Assembly: GCA_903858105.1 (NCBI GenBank)
Contig: CAIOHN010000049.1
Location: forward strand, 1-44,989
Direction: 5' to 3'
DNA length: 44,989 nucleotides
From: an uncultured Pseudomonadota bacterium
GTDB taxonomy: Bacteria; Pseudomonadota; Gammaproteobacteria; Methylococcales; Methylomonadaceae
The notes beneath the pieces were generated by a model. That model worked only from the letters and a program-made list of their open reading frames with translations. It had not been told where the DNA came from and did not search any database. Below, piece by piece: positions 12,028 through 23,426 of this stretch. A program made the position numbers and the translations under genes. How positions within the stretch are numbered: the first letter of the stretch is position 1; each line of letters begins with the position of its first letter.

Positions 12028-13398
12028 ATGAATAATCAAACCATCGTTCAACGCGACCTTTCTGTGCTCTGGCATCCTTGTAGCCAGATGAAAGACTACG
12101 ATCCGCGGTCTACCGATCCAGACGCGCTAACATTGATACCCATTAAATCGGGGCAGGGCGTTTGGCTGGAAGATTTTGACGGTAATCGTTACCTGGACGC
12201 CATTAGTTCCTGGTGGGTCAATCTATTCGGCCACGCCAATCCCATCATCAATCAGGCGCTTAAAGCCCAACTCGAAACCCTGGAGCATGTGATTCTTGGC
12301 GGCTTCACTCATCAGGCGGCCGTCGAGTTAGCAGAAAAGTTGGTGGAAATTACGCCAGATGGCTTGAACAAATGCTTCTATGCCGACAATGGCTCATCCG
12401 CTATCGAAGTAGCCTTGAAGATGAGCTTTCATTATTGGCGTAATCTGGGGCAAACCCAAAAAACCAAATTCATTACCCTCGAAAACAGCTACCACGGTGA
12501 AACCCTGGGGGCACTGGCGGTTGGCAATGTTGCGCTGTACAAGGAAACCTACGCGCCCTTGCTGATGGACGTGATTAGCGTACCTAGTCCAGATTGCTTC
12601 TTCCGGGACGCGGATGAAAGTTGGGAAGCCTATTCCATTCGCCGCTTTGCGGATATGGAACAGACCTTGGCCCGGCACGCCGAGTCAGTGTGCGCCGTTA
12701 TCGTCGAGCCTTTGGTGCAATGTGCCGGCAATATGCGCATGTATAATCCGGTGTATTTGCAAATGCTGCGCGCAGCCTGTGATAAATATCAGGTGCATTT
12801 GATCGCGGACGAAATTGCGGTAGGCTTTGGACGTAGCGGTACGCTGTTTGCCTGTGAGCAAGCGGCGATCAGTCCTGATTTTATGTGCTTGTCCAAAGGC
12901 CTGACGGGTGGCTATTTGCCTTTATCGGCCGTGATGACCACCGACAGTGTTTATCAGGCTTTTTACGACGATTACCAAAACCTCACAGCATTTTTACATT
13001 CGCATAGTTATACCGGCAATGCCTTGGGCTGCCGGGCCGCGCTGGCTACTATCGAAATTTTCCAAACCCAGCACGTGCTCGAACGCAATCGGCAACTGGC
13101 CTTAGCTATGGCTAAGGCTACAGAACGGTTTAAAGAGCATCCGCATGTCGCTGAAGTGCGACAAACCGGCATGATCGTTGCGATAGAACTGGTTAAGAAT
13201 AAGCAAACCCGAGAAGCCTTTCCCTGGCAGCAACGGCGCGGCTTAAAAGTCTATCGATATGCCTTGAGTCGCGGTGTATTATTGCGGCCTTTGGGTAATG
13301 TGATTTATTTTATGCCGCCTTATGTCATTACTGAGCAGGAGATACAACTGATGGCTGATGTGGCCTGGCAAGGCATTCAACTGGCGGTGCAAGACTGA
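12028..13398 (+). CDS. bioA: Adenosylmethionine-8-amino-7-oxononanoate aminotransferase
   Basis: [63 protein letters not shown]. Confidence 0.95.
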   Translation: MNNQTIVQRDLSVLWHPCSQMKDYDPRSTDPDALTLIPIKSGQGVWLEDFDGNRYLDAISSWWVNLFGHANPIINQALKAQLETLEHVILGGFTHQAAVELAEKLVEITPDGLNKCFYADNGSSAIEVALKMSFHYWRNLGQTQKTKFITLENSYHGETLGALAVGNVALYKETYAPLLMDVISVPSPDCFFRDADESWEAYSIRRFADMEQTLARHAESVCAVIVEPLVQCAGNMRMYNPVYLQMLRAACDKYQVHLIADEIAVGFGRSGTLFACEQAAISPDFMCLSKGLTGGYLPLSAVMTTDSVYQAFYDDYQNLTAFLHSHSYTGNALGCRAALATIEIFQTQHVLERNRQLALAMAKATERFKEHPHVAEVRQTGMIVAIELVKNKQTREAFPWQQRRGLKVYRYALSRGVLLRPLGNVIYFMPPYVITEQEIQLMADVAWQGIQLAVQD

Positions 13399-14126
13399 TG
13401 CGGGTGTCTCGTTTATACGTTGCAGCTGCATTGAATGTGGGCGGTCGTCTGGAATTGGACGAAGCTGCCGCGCATTATGTGCGCAGTGTATTGCGTTTAA
13501 AGCAAGATCAGCAGATCGTATTGTTTAATGGTCAAGGCGGCGAATATCTTGCTCGCTTTAGTGAGGTCAGTCGCAAGACGGTACGGGTCGAAATCGAGCA
13601 GTTTATTGATCGGGATGTGGAATCGCCGATGCAGATAAATTTGGGCTTGGGAATTTCCCGCGGCGACCGGATGGATTGGGCGGTGCAAAAAGCCGTGGAA
13701 TTGGGCGTTACCCAGCTAACGCCTTTGGTAACCGAGCGCTGCGTGATTAAATTCAGCGATGATAAAAAACAGCAGCGTCTGCAGCATTGGCAACACATCG
13801 TGCAGCATGCGGCCGAACAATCGGGCAGAACCTGTTTGCCGGCACTCACTGAAATTGCCACGCTGCCGAATTGGGTTGCCGGTCAGCAGGGCTTTCGTGT
13901 TTTTCTCGATCCTTACGCCGACCAAACCTTGGCTGATTTAGTGCCAGAAAATCAGCAGATTACCTTGTTGTCTGGTCCAGAAGGTGGCTTTAGCGAGCAA
14001 GAGCGACAAATCGCCAAGGCCGCCGGTTTTGTGCCGGTGCGGATGGGCGCGCGGATATTACGCACCGAAACGGCGGTACTGTCGGCATTGACTGCCGTGC
14101 AAACTCTGTGGGGTGATTTTCGCTAA
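13398..14126 (+). CDS. rsmE: 16S rRNA m3U1498 methyltransferase RsmE
   Basis: HYVRSVLRLK, KAVELGVTQLTPLVTERC, LSGPEGGFSEQE, LGARILRTETA-like MGARILRTETAVL. Confidence 0.94.
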   Translation: MRVSRLYVAAALNVGGRLELDEAAAHYVRSVLRLKQDQQIVLFNGQGGEYLARFSEVSRKTVRVEIEQFIDRDVESPMQINLGLGISRGDRMDWAVQKAVELGVTQLTPLVTERCVIKFSDDKKQQRLQHWQHIVQHAAEQSGRTCLPALTEIATLPNWVAGQQGFRVFLDPYADQTLADLVPENQQITLLSGPEGGFSEQERQIAKAAGFVPVRMGARILRTETAVLSALTAVQTLWGDFR

Positions 14127-15022
14127 TGCGCTTACTAGTCTTAGCAACGTTGCCGATGGCATTATTGCTATTTTTGGCGTTGGTCGCCAGCCTGTTAGGG
14201 TACGGCATGCTGATTATTGCCGGCGATGTGTTGCCATTGGCCAAACTCATCAGCAAACTCACACTAATATTGTTATTGATCAGTATTTTTCCGCTAAAAC
14301 GCTATTTGCAACTCAGTTGGCTTGATTTTGGCTTTGCTCCCAAAGCCCAATTTTTTAAACAGTTTGCTCAAGGTCTCGGCTTAGGGGTGGTGACGCTATT
14401 GCCGGTTCTGGTCACGCTGTATGGGCTTGATGTACATGTATGGGATGAAACCCGTAGCTGGAGCATTGGCAAGGTTGCAGAAAAAGTCGGCTTGGGACTA
14501 TTTTTTGCGATGCTGATTGGCTTGGGTGAAGAATTGCTGTTTCGCGGTCTGTTATTGACAAGCTTGCGCAGAAAAATGCCTTTAGTGGCGGCCATAGCCA
14601 TAAGCTCACTTTATTACGCTGCGCTGCACTTTCTTAAAAGTAAATCGCACATCGCTTTTGCCGACATAAGCTCAAGTAGCGGCTTACGCTTGATGGTAGA
14701 GGCTTTTGCCAACTGGTTGAACCCGGAAATACTCAGCGCCTTGGTGGCCCTATTTGTGGTGGGTGTGTTTTTGGCGGCAGTTAGAACCCAGATACCGCAA
14801 AGTATAGGGCTTTGCATGGGCTGTCATGCCGGCTGGGTTTGGCTTATCAAGGTCAGTAAGGATTTATTCAACGTCAATCCGCAATCCGATTACCTGTTTT
14901 TGGTTAGTGACTACGATGGCGTGATTGGGCCTTTTGTGAGTGTTTGGTTGGCGCTGGCCTTGCTGGTTTTTTATGCTTGGCCCAAGTCTAAGGCTGACAT
15001 GGGCTATGGTTCGGTGGCTTGA
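14126..15022 (+). CDS. CPBP-family intramembrane glutamic endopeptidase
   Basis: GEELLFRGLLLTSLRR and SSLYYAALHF motifs; hydrophobic; ATGA-type overlap with rsmE. Confidence 0.85.
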   Translation: MRLLVLATLPMALLLFLALVASLLGYGMLIIAGDVLPLAKLISKLTLILLLISIFPLKRYLQLSWLDFGFAPKAQFFKQFAQGLGLGVVTLLPVLVTLYGLDVHVWDETRSWSIGKVAEKVGLGLFFAMLIGLGEELLFRGLLLTSLRRKMPLVAAIAISSLYYAALHFLKSKSHIAFADISSSSGLRLMVEAFANWLNPEILSALVALFVVGVFLAAVRTQIPQSIGLCMGCHAGWVWLIKVSKDLFNVNPQSDYLFLVSDYDGVIGPFVSVWLALALLVFYAWPKSKADMGYGSVA

Positions 15023-15098
15023 AAAAATGATTGCAAGATGCCCCAGTGTTTTGCAATATTCTTCTATCTTTTTTAGTGTATCAGCAGAGGACAAAACT

Positions 15099-15407
15099 AT
15101 GTGTAAAACCAGGCTAAATCATCCCGTTTTTTTCTTGGCTTTAGTGGCGGCGGGGTGCGCTAGCGAACCGGCAGCACCACCTAAAGCAGCGGCGGATAAA
15201 ATTTTGTCAGGTGAACAAATGTTGCGTGATAGCCAAGGTATTGCTCAGTTGGGTAGTCGTTGGCAGGACGGTAAACAGATGGTCGAGCGGGGGCAGGTCA
15301 TGCAACGTGAAGGACAGCAAAAAATTGACGAGGGTCGCAATTTGATCGAGGAAGGCCAAAAAGTCATGCGTGAGAGCGAAGAAGGCTATAAAAACATTAA
15401 GCAATAA
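15099..15407 (+). CDS. Small lipoprotein with EGQ/RGQ-rich helical repeat
   Basis: Lipobox AAGC at N-terminus; heptad-like MVERGQVMQREGQQKIDEGRNLIEEGQKVMRES. Confidence 0.6.
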   Translation: MCKTRLNHPVFFLALVAAGCASEPAAPPKAAADKILSGEQMLRDSQGIAQLGSRWQDGKQMVERGQVMQREGQQKIDEGRNLIEEGQKVMRESEEGYKNIKQ

Positions 15408-15551
15408 TCCGCCGAAATTGGAGCAGGTATTAAAATTTAGTGAACTGACTCTCGGTCAAATGTCTTGCACAGTGGGGGATATGAGGGCCAGTTTAAGAGA
15501 GCAGGTGATGTCAGCAGCCTGGTATGCTGGCTTGAGCTCGATAGAATAAAC

Positions 15552-15770
15552 TTATGCTGCGCTGCCGTTTTGCTTTTTAATATTCTGGGTTAATAAAGTT
15601 AAATGCGGTCGCGATTTTCTGATGCTGGCTTGATAAATTTCCAAACATTCTAGTTGGGTGTTGGAACACAAGGCGCAAACCGTAGTATTTTTTAGAAAAC
15701 GCAGCTCGTCCGTCGGGATTTGATCCCCACACCTGGAGCAGAAGCTTGCCTGCTTAGCCTTGGATTTCAT
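15552..15770 (-). CDS. Small zinc-ribbon hypothetical protein
   Basis: 72 aa with CSRCG...CALC. Confidence 0.5.
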   Translation of the reverse strand: MKSKAKQASFCSRCGDQIPTDELRFLKNTTVCALCSNTQLECLEIYQASIRKSRPHLTLLTQNIKKQNGSAA

Positions 15771-16354
15771 GTTTTCCCCCTCGTTGTTTTAATTGTTGTC
15801 GAGGATAAACGCAATTTTTGGCGCCGTCTGTTCGGCTGCCGTCATTTTTCAACTCGATTCCGCTTAGACATTGTGACAGTATCCTAAGTTTTTAAATTAA
15901 CATATTGTTTATATAGATTATCCAAGCTCTATCGATCCCATAGCAAGCTTTTTCGTACGCGGCAATAAAAAAAATTAATGCTCTGCTAAAGGATTCGTTA
16001 ATGATTTGACTGTGTGCATGATCGCTCGTTAAATCAGCCTGACAGAAACAAAAAGCTGGATAAAATTATGCTGTTATTACCGTGGATTAAGAGGGTTAGA
16101 TCTATTTGTCGCTGCGCTGTCCAGCAGGGCTTCGCCGGTTAGGTTAAGGTTCATCATGCCAAGTAATGCGCAGTAAATCTGGCGGGATGTAATATTTTTG
16201 TTTTTTGCAAAAAATACGCGTTATTTTTCAAATTTTTTCTTCACTAAAATTTGAAATGAGCGCTATTATTTATTGAAAACATTAGAAGAATATTTGGCGT
16301 ATTTTTGCGAAACATTCTCCACGTCGATCAACGTTGAATTAATATCAGACCAAA

Positions 16355-17440
16355 ATGAATCGTCTCTTGCTGCGTTTACCTCTTCCGTTACTTGCCCTGG
16401 TTTTGCTCAATGCTTGTAGCAGTAGCTCACCTGTAAAGCGTGAGAAGATCGCCACAGTCAGGCCGAATATTGTCCTGCAGCGGCCGACGTATCCACAGCA
16501 ACCGACACAGACACCGTATAAACCCACATTTTATGCTGGCACTTTTCCAAAGCCAGCCGCACTGGAGCCAGCGGTGGATTTTTGGCGCAAAACGTATGGC
16601 GTTTGGCAGCGTTCCGAGGTTGCGTTTCACGATGATCGATATATGGATATAGTGTACGAAGTGATGACTTTGCCAGGGTATGTAGCGGAAGGCCTGACGC
16701 CTGATCAAAAGGACGTGGTCAGCCAACGACGTGAATACTGGAAATCGCAGTTGGCAGGACTGGAAAGCAAAATTCGCTATGGCGCGGCCTTGAATGCCAG
16801 CGACAAGCAATTGATCGCCAAGCTTGAGAGCAATGGCCGGACTTTAACCAGCATATTGCCCGGCGCTAACGATAGATTGCGTTCGCAACGCGGCACCCGC
16901 GAACGCTTTAAACGCGGCTTGGAAATCAGCGGTCGTTACGACCTGCAGTTTAGAAAAACTTTCCGCGATGCCGGATTGCCGGAAGATTTGGCCTATTTGC
17001 CGCATGTGGAATCCTCGTTTCAACCAGGTGCCAAATCCTCGGCTGGCGCGGTGGGGATGTGGCAATTTACCAAAGCTGCCGCCAAAACCTTTATGCCGGG
17101 TGGCGATAGCGTAGATCAGCGTTTCGATCCTTTTGTTTCTGCCAATGGAGCCGCGCGTTATCTGAGTTATGCTTACGGCAAATTAGGCGATTGGCCGGCG
17201 GCGCTGACGTCTTACAATCATGGTATAGGTGGGATGAAGCGCGCGCAAAATCAGGTCGGACACGATTTTGTACACATCGTCGAAACCTATGACGGGCCGG
17301 CATTTGGTTTTGCGTCTCGCAACTACTACGCGCAATTCCTGGCGGCGCGCGAGATTGCCTCAAATCCTGAGCAATTCTTTCGGGAAGGCGTCCGCTACGA
17401 AACCCCGCTGGCTCCCGGTCAATACTTAGCGGTGGAATAA
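16355..17440 (+). CDS. Lytic transglycosylase (SLT domain, MltD-like lipoprotein)
   Basis: Lipobox LNAC; AGLPEDLAYLPHVESSFQPGAKSSAGAVGMWQFTKAAAK; ALTSYNHGIGGM. Confidence 0.9.
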   Translation: MNRLLLRLPLPLLALVLLNACSSSSPVKREKIATVRPNIVLQRPTYPQQPTQTPYKPTFYAGTFPKPAALEPAVDFWRKTYGVWQRSEVAFHDDRYMDIVYEVMTLPGYVAEGLTPDQKDVVSQRREYWKSQLAGLESKIRYGAALNASDKQLIAKLESNGRTLTSILPGANDRLRSQRGTRERFKRGLEISGRYDLQFRKTFRDAGLPEDLAYLPHVESSFQPGAKSSAGAVGMWQFTKAAAKTFMPGGDSVDQRFDPFVSANGAARYLSYAYGKLGDWPAALTSYNHGIGGMKRAQNQVGHDFVHIVETYDGPAFGFASRNYYAQFLAAREIASNPEQFFREGVRYETPLAPGQYLAVE

Positions 17441-17739
17441 CCAAGCGCTTCAGTAATTTTTCGATTTAGACAGGGCCGTTGCTGGCTCGTATCAATTTCA
17501 GGTTTGCAAGGCTGCACAAATCAGTGCAGTCTGCTGACCGTATCGCCGCAGCAAAACAGCAGCAGACTTCGCGAGTAGTTGCAATGACTGTTCAGCTATT
17601 TCGGCTGAAAGCAGAGTGCTGAAACCAGCAGACACTTAGGATTATCGTGCTGTTCGATACGACTTTGACCTGACAGGCCAATTCAGCCTCCACAAGCTGT
17701 ACTATACTCTGCGCACATAATTGCCAAGATAAGACCATA

Positions 17740-17919
17740 GTGGCTAAAACTGTCCAAATGCTGCTGATGTACTACTCTTGGTTTATCCAAGCCAGATTCG
17801 GCTTGCACTCCGGCGACAACGCTGTTGGTGGATTGAAGCTGCAAATGCGTGATGGAGCCGGCAAAAAAATCCCACGTGTGCTAAGCCCTATCCTCCGTCC
17901 TGCAGATTATACAAAATAG
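17740..17919 (+). CDS. Possible small ORF (59 aa), function unknown
   Basis: GTG-initiated reading frame VAKTVQMLLMYYSWFIQARFGLHSGDNAVGGLKLQMRDGAGKKIPRVLSPILRPADYTK; no recognised family. Confidence 0.25.
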   Translation: MAKTVQMLLMYYSWFIQARFGLHSGDNAVGGLKLQMRDGAGKKIPRVLSPILRPADYTK

Positions 17920-18014
17920 GTATGCTGCCGAAATGCGTTTGCAATAGTTTGCAAACTGGTTACTGCTACTTTAAAGAGTTGCCAAACCATAACCCACTAA
18001 TCAAGGACGTTTAT

Positions 18015-18524
18015 ATGCCTAAAAAATTACTCATGCTTTTGAGCCTATTATGCGGTGCCAGCGTTCATGCCATGCCGCCTGCAGATCCGACTCGACTGGA
18101 TGAGGTCGCGGAACGCGGCAGCCATGTAATGCCGTTTGCTTTGGAAAAAACCCTGCACATTTTCAATAAAACCCCAACGGGCGGTATCCAGCAAGTGATT
18201 GCCAAAGACGCCACTGACAGCGAACAAATTAGCCTGATTCGCCGCCATTTGGCGCATATCGCTGCGCGTTTTGCTGAAGGCGATTTTTCAGGGCCGCAGA
18301 GTATTCACGGTAATGACATGCCGGGCGTTAAAGAGCTCAGTACGGCAAAGGGGCAGAGCAGTTTTATTTATCGGGACTTACCGAATGGCGCGGAAATTGA
18401 GTTTAGGGCAGACAATCAGCAACTGATCGATGCCGTCCACCGTTACTTTGACGCACAACTCAGCGATCATGCCCGCCACGCATTGCCTGGCGAGCATGAC
18501 CTGCATCATGGCCACCATCCATAG
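18015..18524 (+). CDS. Exported hypothetical protein with His-rich C-terminus
   Basis: Signal peptide MPKKLLMLLSLLCGASVHA; conserved-looking HLAHIAARFAEGDFSGPQSIHGNDMPG; C-term HDLHHGHHP; 17 bp before cydB. Confidence 0.7.
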   Translation: MPKKLLMLLSLLCGASVHAMPPADPTRLDEVAERGSHVMPFALEKTLHIFNKTPTGGIQQVIAKDATDSEQISLIRRHLAHIAARFAEGDFSGPQSIHGNDMPGVKELSTAKGQSSFIYRDLPNGAEIEFRADNQQLIDAVHRYFDAQLSDHARHALPGEHDLHHGHHP

Positions 18525-18541
18525 CTTTACAAAAACTCGCT

Positions 18542-19681
18542 ATGTTTGATTATGAAAGCATACGGCTGATCTGGTGGGTGTTAATCGGTATTATTGCAAT
18601 CGCTTTTGCACTGACAGAGGGATTTGATTTTGGCGTTTGCACCTTACTGCCGTTTATTGGCAGAACGGAATTGGAGCGCCGGGTACTTATTAATACTGTC
18701 GGAGCGACCTGGGAAGGTAGTCAGGTTTGGTTGGTGTTGTTAGGCGGAGCGATTTTCGCTGTCTGGCCGCCGGTTTACGCCACGCTGTTTTCTGGCTTAT
18801 ATGTGGCCATGCTATTGGTGCTGTTCGCATTATTCTTTAGGCCCGTCGGTTTTGATTATCGCAGCAAGATCGACGATCCGCGCTGGCGCAGCACCTGGGA
18901 TTGGTGTCTGTTTTTAGGCGGTACTTTACCGCCAGTGTTGCTGGGGGTGTTAGTTGGCAATCTGATTTTGGGTTTGCCGTTTCATCTGGATCGCGACTTA
19001 CGCGCGTTTTACACCGGTTCGTTTGCTGATTTGCTAAGTCCATTTGCCTTATTGTGTGGCGTCAGCGGATTGTTGCTAACCACCTTTCATGGCGCGCTGT
19101 TTTTGAAGTGGCGTAGTGAGGCAACCATTCATAACCGGGCGGTACTGGCAGTTGAAATTCTTGCGCCACTGTTATTTACGGCTATCACGGCAGTGACTCT
19201 ATGGGTTTTTCTAGGTATCGAGCGGCCAGAGATCACGCTCATGCCCGCCACTGATGCGCCATCCAATCCGTTACGTAAAGCCGTGATGGGCCATGGCGCG
19301 AGTTGGTGGCGGCATTTTATGGCGTATCCCTGGATGTGGCTGGCACCGCTTGCCGCGTTTGTGGGTATGGGCTTGGCGTGGTTGTTGGGCAAGGGTGAGT
19401 CGCGACGGGCAGCATTTATGTTCAACTGCCTGGGGATTGCCGGCGTGGCGCTTACGGTCGGGTTTGGATTGTTTCCATTTTTGTTGATTTCTTCCAGCCA
19501 TCCCGGTTCCAGTTTAACGTTGTGGGACTCTAGCGCCAGTCACAACACACTGTTATTGACGTTCTGGATCACGATCTTCTTTCTACCGATAGTGTTGTTG
19601 TACACCCGTTGGGTTTACAAAATTATCTGGGGTAGCGTCACTGAAGCTGCTGTATTAAAAGACACGCACACACTTTATTGA
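18542..19681 (+). CDS. cydB: Cytochrome bd ubiquinol oxidase subunit II
   Basis: FALTEGFDFGVCTLLPFIGRTELERRVLINTVGATWEGSQVWLVLLGGAIFAVWPPVYAT. Confidence 0.92.
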   Translation: MFDYESIRLIWWVLIGIIAIAFALTEGFDFGVCTLLPFIGRTELERRVLINTVGATWEGSQVWLVLLGGAIFAVWPPVYATLFSGLYVAMLLVLFALFFRPVGFDYRSKIDDPRWRSTWDWCLFLGGTLPPVLLGVLVGNLILGLPFHLDRDLRAFYTGSFADLLSPFALLCGVSGLLLTTFHGALFLKWRSEATIHNRAVLAVEILAPLLFTAITAVTLWVFLGIERPEITLMPATDAPSNPLRKAVMGHGASWWRHFMAYPWMWLAPLAAFVGMGLAWLLGKGESRRAAFMFNCLGIAGVALTVGFGLFPFLLISSSHPGSSLTLWDSSASHNTLLLTFWITIFFLPIVLLYTRWVYKIIWGSVTEAAVLKDTHTLY

Positions 19682-19695
19682 TGACACGGACAGAT

Positions 19696-21801
19696 TTATT
19701 CCGGTTTACGATTTAACCATGCCGCGTTAGGCTGCCAACCTTTTACCCACGCCGCTAGCTCGTTGGCGGGCATTGGCCGCGCAATGCCATACCCCTGGGC
19801 ATTATCGCAACCCAATTTCAGCAGTAGTACGCCATGTTCCTCGGTTTCCACTCCTTCGGCGATTACCGCTCGGTTAAAAGCTGCCGTTAGATTAATGATG
19901 CCTGCAACAATAGCCAGATCGTCGGGGTCTCCCAGTATGTCGCGGATGAACGATTGATCGATTTTCAAGGTTTCCGCGGGCAAGGCTTTCAGGTAAGTTA
20001 GAGACGAATAGCCGGTGCCGAAATCATCGAGGGCAAAACTGACACCCAGTTCTTGGCAGTCTTTCATTACCACTGTTACCCGGCTGATGTCTTCAAGTGC
20101 AGCGGTTTCCAGAATCTCCAGCTCCAGGCAGCCGCGACGCAACTGCGGATGGTTTGCAAATCCAGATTTTAAGCTGTCGACAAAGTCATGGTGCAGCAAG
20201 TGCCTGGGGGCGATATTGATGCTGATGACTATATCCAGGCCCATTTGTTGCCAGTTTTGCAGATGATCGAGCGCGCGGGATAACACCCATTTGCCCAGAG
20301 CAATCACCAAATCGGTGCCTTCTATATCTGGTAAAAATGCCAAAGGCGGCAGCAGGCCGCGCTTTGGATGTTGCCAACGGATCAAGGCTTCTGCGCCCAA
20401 TACCTTGCCCTGGCGCATGTTTACCTTGGGTTGAAAATACAGCTCAAACTCGTCATTGACCAATGCCGCTTCAATTTCCGACAAAGTTTCGCTGCGTATC
20501 AGTGCGATTCTATCCAGTTCCTGATCAAATAAGTGGTAGCGATTTTTGCCGCGCTGTTTGGCGATATACATAGCCTGATCAGCATGCCGTAACAAGGTAT
20601 CGGCATCGGCTAAATCGTTTGGGTATAAGGTAAGGCCCAGGCTGGCAGAAACGGACACTAAATTTTCGGCGATAAGCAAGGGCTCGGCTACTCTGCGCAG
20701 CATACGTTCCAGTACCACCTCGCATTCACGAACGTCGTTAAAATCAAGCAGCAGCAAGACAAACTCGTCGCCACCAATACGCGCCACGGTATCACCGGCT
20801 CGCAGGCATTCGCGGATGCGTTGGGATACTTCGATCAGTAACAGATCGCCCACTTCGTGACCAAATTGGTCGTTGACCGGCTTAAATCCATCCAGGTCCA
20901 GGTAGCAAACCGCCATATGGTTGCGGGCGCGACGGGTGTGGGCAATAGCTTGCGCTAATCTATCCGCTAGCAATACTCGATTGGGAATGCCGGTCAATGG
21001 ATCGAAATGGGCAATCCGTTCCAAATCGAATTCGTGATTTTTTAGCGGAGTAATATCGGCGGACATGCCGATGTAATGATGGATCTGGCCCTGCTCGTCG
21101 CGCACCACGGAAATCGAGGTCAGCGCGGCATAGACTTCGCCATTTTTAGTGCGGTTCCAAAGTTCGCCGTTCCAATGATCGTAAACGCTCAGCGATTGCC
21201 ACATTGCCTTATAAAATTCAGCCGATTGCCGCCCGGATTTCAGCATTTTGGGGTTATTGCCCAACACCTCTTCCCGCGAATAACCGGTTATGCGACTAAA
21301 CGCAGCATTGACGTCAATAATGCAATTATTGGCGTCGGTAATAACCACGCTATCGTGGGTATGAGCAAACACACTGGCAGCCAAACGCTGGTCAGCTTCC
21401 CGGCGTTGCAGTTCCCGCCTTAAGTGCTCTCGCTCCAGCAGGTTGTGGATACGTAAGCGGGCAATTTCGATGCTAATCGGTTTAGTCAGGTAATCGGCTG
21501 CTCCCAGCATCAAGCCTTGTGCCTCGGCTTCTATCTCGGTCAATGCGGTAACAAATACGATGGGTACATCGCGCAATGTTGGAATAGACTTTAAGCGGCG
21601 ACAGGTTTCGTAGCCGTCCAGGTCTGGCATCATAATGTCTAGCAAAATTAGATCTGGTGGATCATCCTGAGCCAATTCCAGACCCTTCGCACCAGAGGTA
21701 GCGATTTGAATTTGATAGTCGTCTTGCAAGGCCAATCCTAACAAAGCCAGGTTTGCCGGCATATCGTCTATGGCAAGAATTCGTAAGGATTTGCTGTTCA
21801 T
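19696..21801 (-). CDS. Response regulator with REC-PAS-GGDEF-EAL architecture
   Basis: REC aspartate in [60 protein letters not shown] and [28 protein letters not shown]. Confidence 0.95.
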   Translation of the reverse strand: MNSKSLRILAIDDMPANLALLGLALQDDYQIQIATSGAKGLELAQDDPPDLILLDIMMPDLDGYETCRRLKSIPTLRDVPIVFVTALTEIEAEAQGLMLGAADYLTKPISIEIARLRIHNLLEREHLRRELQRREADQRLAASVFAHTHDSVVITDANNCIIDVNAAFSRITGYSREEVLGNNPKMLKSGRQSAEFYKAMWQSLSVYDHWNGELWNRTKNGEVYAALTSISVVRDEQGQIHHYIGMSADITPLKNHEFDLERIAHFDPLTGIPNRVLLADRLAQAIAHTRRARNHMAVCYLDLDGFKPVNDQFGHEVGDLLLIEVSQRIRECLRAGDTVARIGGDEFVLLLLDFNDVRECEVVLERMLRRVAEPLLIAENLVSVSASLGLTLYPNDLADADTLLRHADQAMYIAKQRGKNRYHLFDQELDRIALIRSETLSEIEAALVNDEFELYFQPKVNMRQGKVLGAEALIRWQHPKRGLLPPLAFLPDIEGTDLVIALGKWVLSRALDHLQNWQQMGLDIVISINIAPRHLLHHDFVDSLKSGFANHPQLRRGCLELEILETAALEDISRVTVVMKDCQELGVSFALDDFGTGYSSLTYLKALPAETLKIDQSFIRDILGDPDDLAIVAGIINLTAAFNRAVIAEGVETEEHGVLLLKLGCDNAQGYGIARPMPANELAAWVKGWQPNAAWLNRKPE

Positions 21802-23426
21802 CTGGCTGGTCCCTCACCCCAATTTAAGGCTAAACGCAATTGCTTTAATTGCGCGCGGGCCTGTTCAAATTTCATTTCGGTAATCATTTGCCCAACCCCA
21901 ACAAAACGCGACGCCAAGTCACTGTTTTCCAGTAGATTTTGCAGTTGCTTGAACTGATTAATGGCTTGGAACATATTTTTTGCTAGTAAGTTGTCAAGTT
22001 CCTCTATCGCCACGCCAATGGCTGGATTCTCAAGCAGGCGGGCGGATTCATCCGGCCTACTGTCCGCGGTTGACTGTGGGGGGGCGCTTTGCGGTGCATT
22101 AGGGGCGAGGGCGCCAAGGGATTCATCGCTGATTGTCGTGTTAGTTTCCGAATGCGTGGTGGAGCGTAGGGTTTTAGTGTCATGCAGCATATCGCTGCGG
22201 ATTTTGAACCAAAAGCGTGCGCCCTGTCCCGACGCGCTGCTTACGCCAGCTTCGCCCTGCATAAGCTCGGCAAATCGCTGCACAATCGACAAGCCCAGGC
22301 CGGTGCCGGCATAACGGCGGGTCGAACTGCCATCGATTTGGGTGAAGGGTTTGAATAACAGGTTTTGCTTGTCGGTAGCGATACCGATGCCCGAATCGCT
22401 TACCGAAAACTCCAGTTCGGCTTGCCGATTTGCGCGGCTTAGTTCGCGGGCTTGAACCAGGATGCTGCCTTGATCGGTAAATTTAATAGCATTGCTGATC
22501 AGGTTGGAGAGCATTTGCCTAACTCTCACTTGATCAAGTAGATAGCGCATATCCTCAGGGCCGATCCATTCCGTGACTATCTGCAAATGCTTTTGATGTG
22601 CGCTTTCCGTAAATAGCGATTTTACTTCGTTAATGATCTGCTTTGGTTTAACCGCCGAATAGACCAGTTCCAGTCGATTGGCTTCGATCTTGGACAGATC
22701 AAGCACATCGTTCAGCAGGGTTAGCAAAGTTTGTCCAGAGGCTAAAATCGTTTGGGCGCATTCTTTGTGCCTGTCGGGATCGCAATTGGGCATGTTCAGC
22801 AATTGCGCCATTCCCAAAATGCCGTTCAAAGGTGTGCGGATTTCATGCGACATGGTGGCCAGAAAATTACTTTTGGCTTGATTGGCAGTCTCGGCGATAC
22901 GGGTTTTGATTTCATTGCTTAAAATCAGCGCCATGTGCGAGAAAAACGGTGCCAAGTAATCGCGCATTTGCGCCGAGCCCAGCATGTCGGTCATTTTGAT
23001 AACACCGATCAGTTCCTTGCCAACCAGCAAAGGCATTACCCAGGTGCAGGCTATGGCCGGGGTGACGCCGCGCAGCAGGGTGTGCTGTGAATCGGATTTT
23101 TGTTCGATAAAGCGGCGATTTTGGAAAACCTCGCTAACCAAGGTATCGTCGATTTTTTCAACTACCCGGCGTTCGCCGAATAAATTGGCAAAATGTATTT
23201 CGCCTTCATCCAGATAATAAATCTCCACATTGCTGCCGCCCAAGGAGCCGCATAAGGCGGACATCAGACTTTCGAGCAAGCTTTCCACGCCGGCGATGGG
23301 GTTGAGTAACTCGACCATGTGTAGAATCAGGTACAGATTAGCTTTTTCTTCCGAAAGCTTGCGAGCCCTCGCCTCCAGATCGGCGACGCGGTTTTGCAGT
23401 TGCTGATAAGAAGGCGCTTGCTTCAC
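21798..23426 (-). CDS. GAF-domain sensor histidine kinase
   Basis: GAF-like N-terminal half; His[21 protein letters not shown]; HATPase [24 protein letters not shown]. Confidence 0.92.
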   Translation of the reverse strand: MKQAPSYQQLQNRVADLEARARKLSEEKANLYLILHMVELLNPIAGVESLLESLMSALCGSLGGSNVEIYYLDEGEIHFANLFGERRVVEKIDDTLVSEVFQNRRFIEQKSDSQHTLLRGVTPAIACTWVMPLLVGKELIGVIKMTDMLGSAQMRDYLAPFFSHMALILSNEIKTRIAETANQAKSNFLATMSHEIRTPLNGILGMAQLLNMPNCDPDRHKECAQTILASGQTLLTLLNDVLDLSKIEANRLELVYSAVKPKQIINEVKSLFTESAHQKHLQIVTEWIGPEDMRYLLDQVRVRQMLSNLISNAIKFTDQGSILVQARELSRANRQAELEFSVSDSGIGIATDKQNLLFKPFTQIDGSSTRRYAGTGLGLSIVQRFAELMQGEAGVSSASGQGARFWFKIRSDMLHDTKTLRSTTHSETNTTISDESLGALAPNAPQSAPPQSTADSRPDESARLLENPAIGVAIEELDNLLAKNMFQAINQFKQLQNLLENSDLASRFVGVGQMITEMKFEQARAQLKQLRLALNWGEGPAR

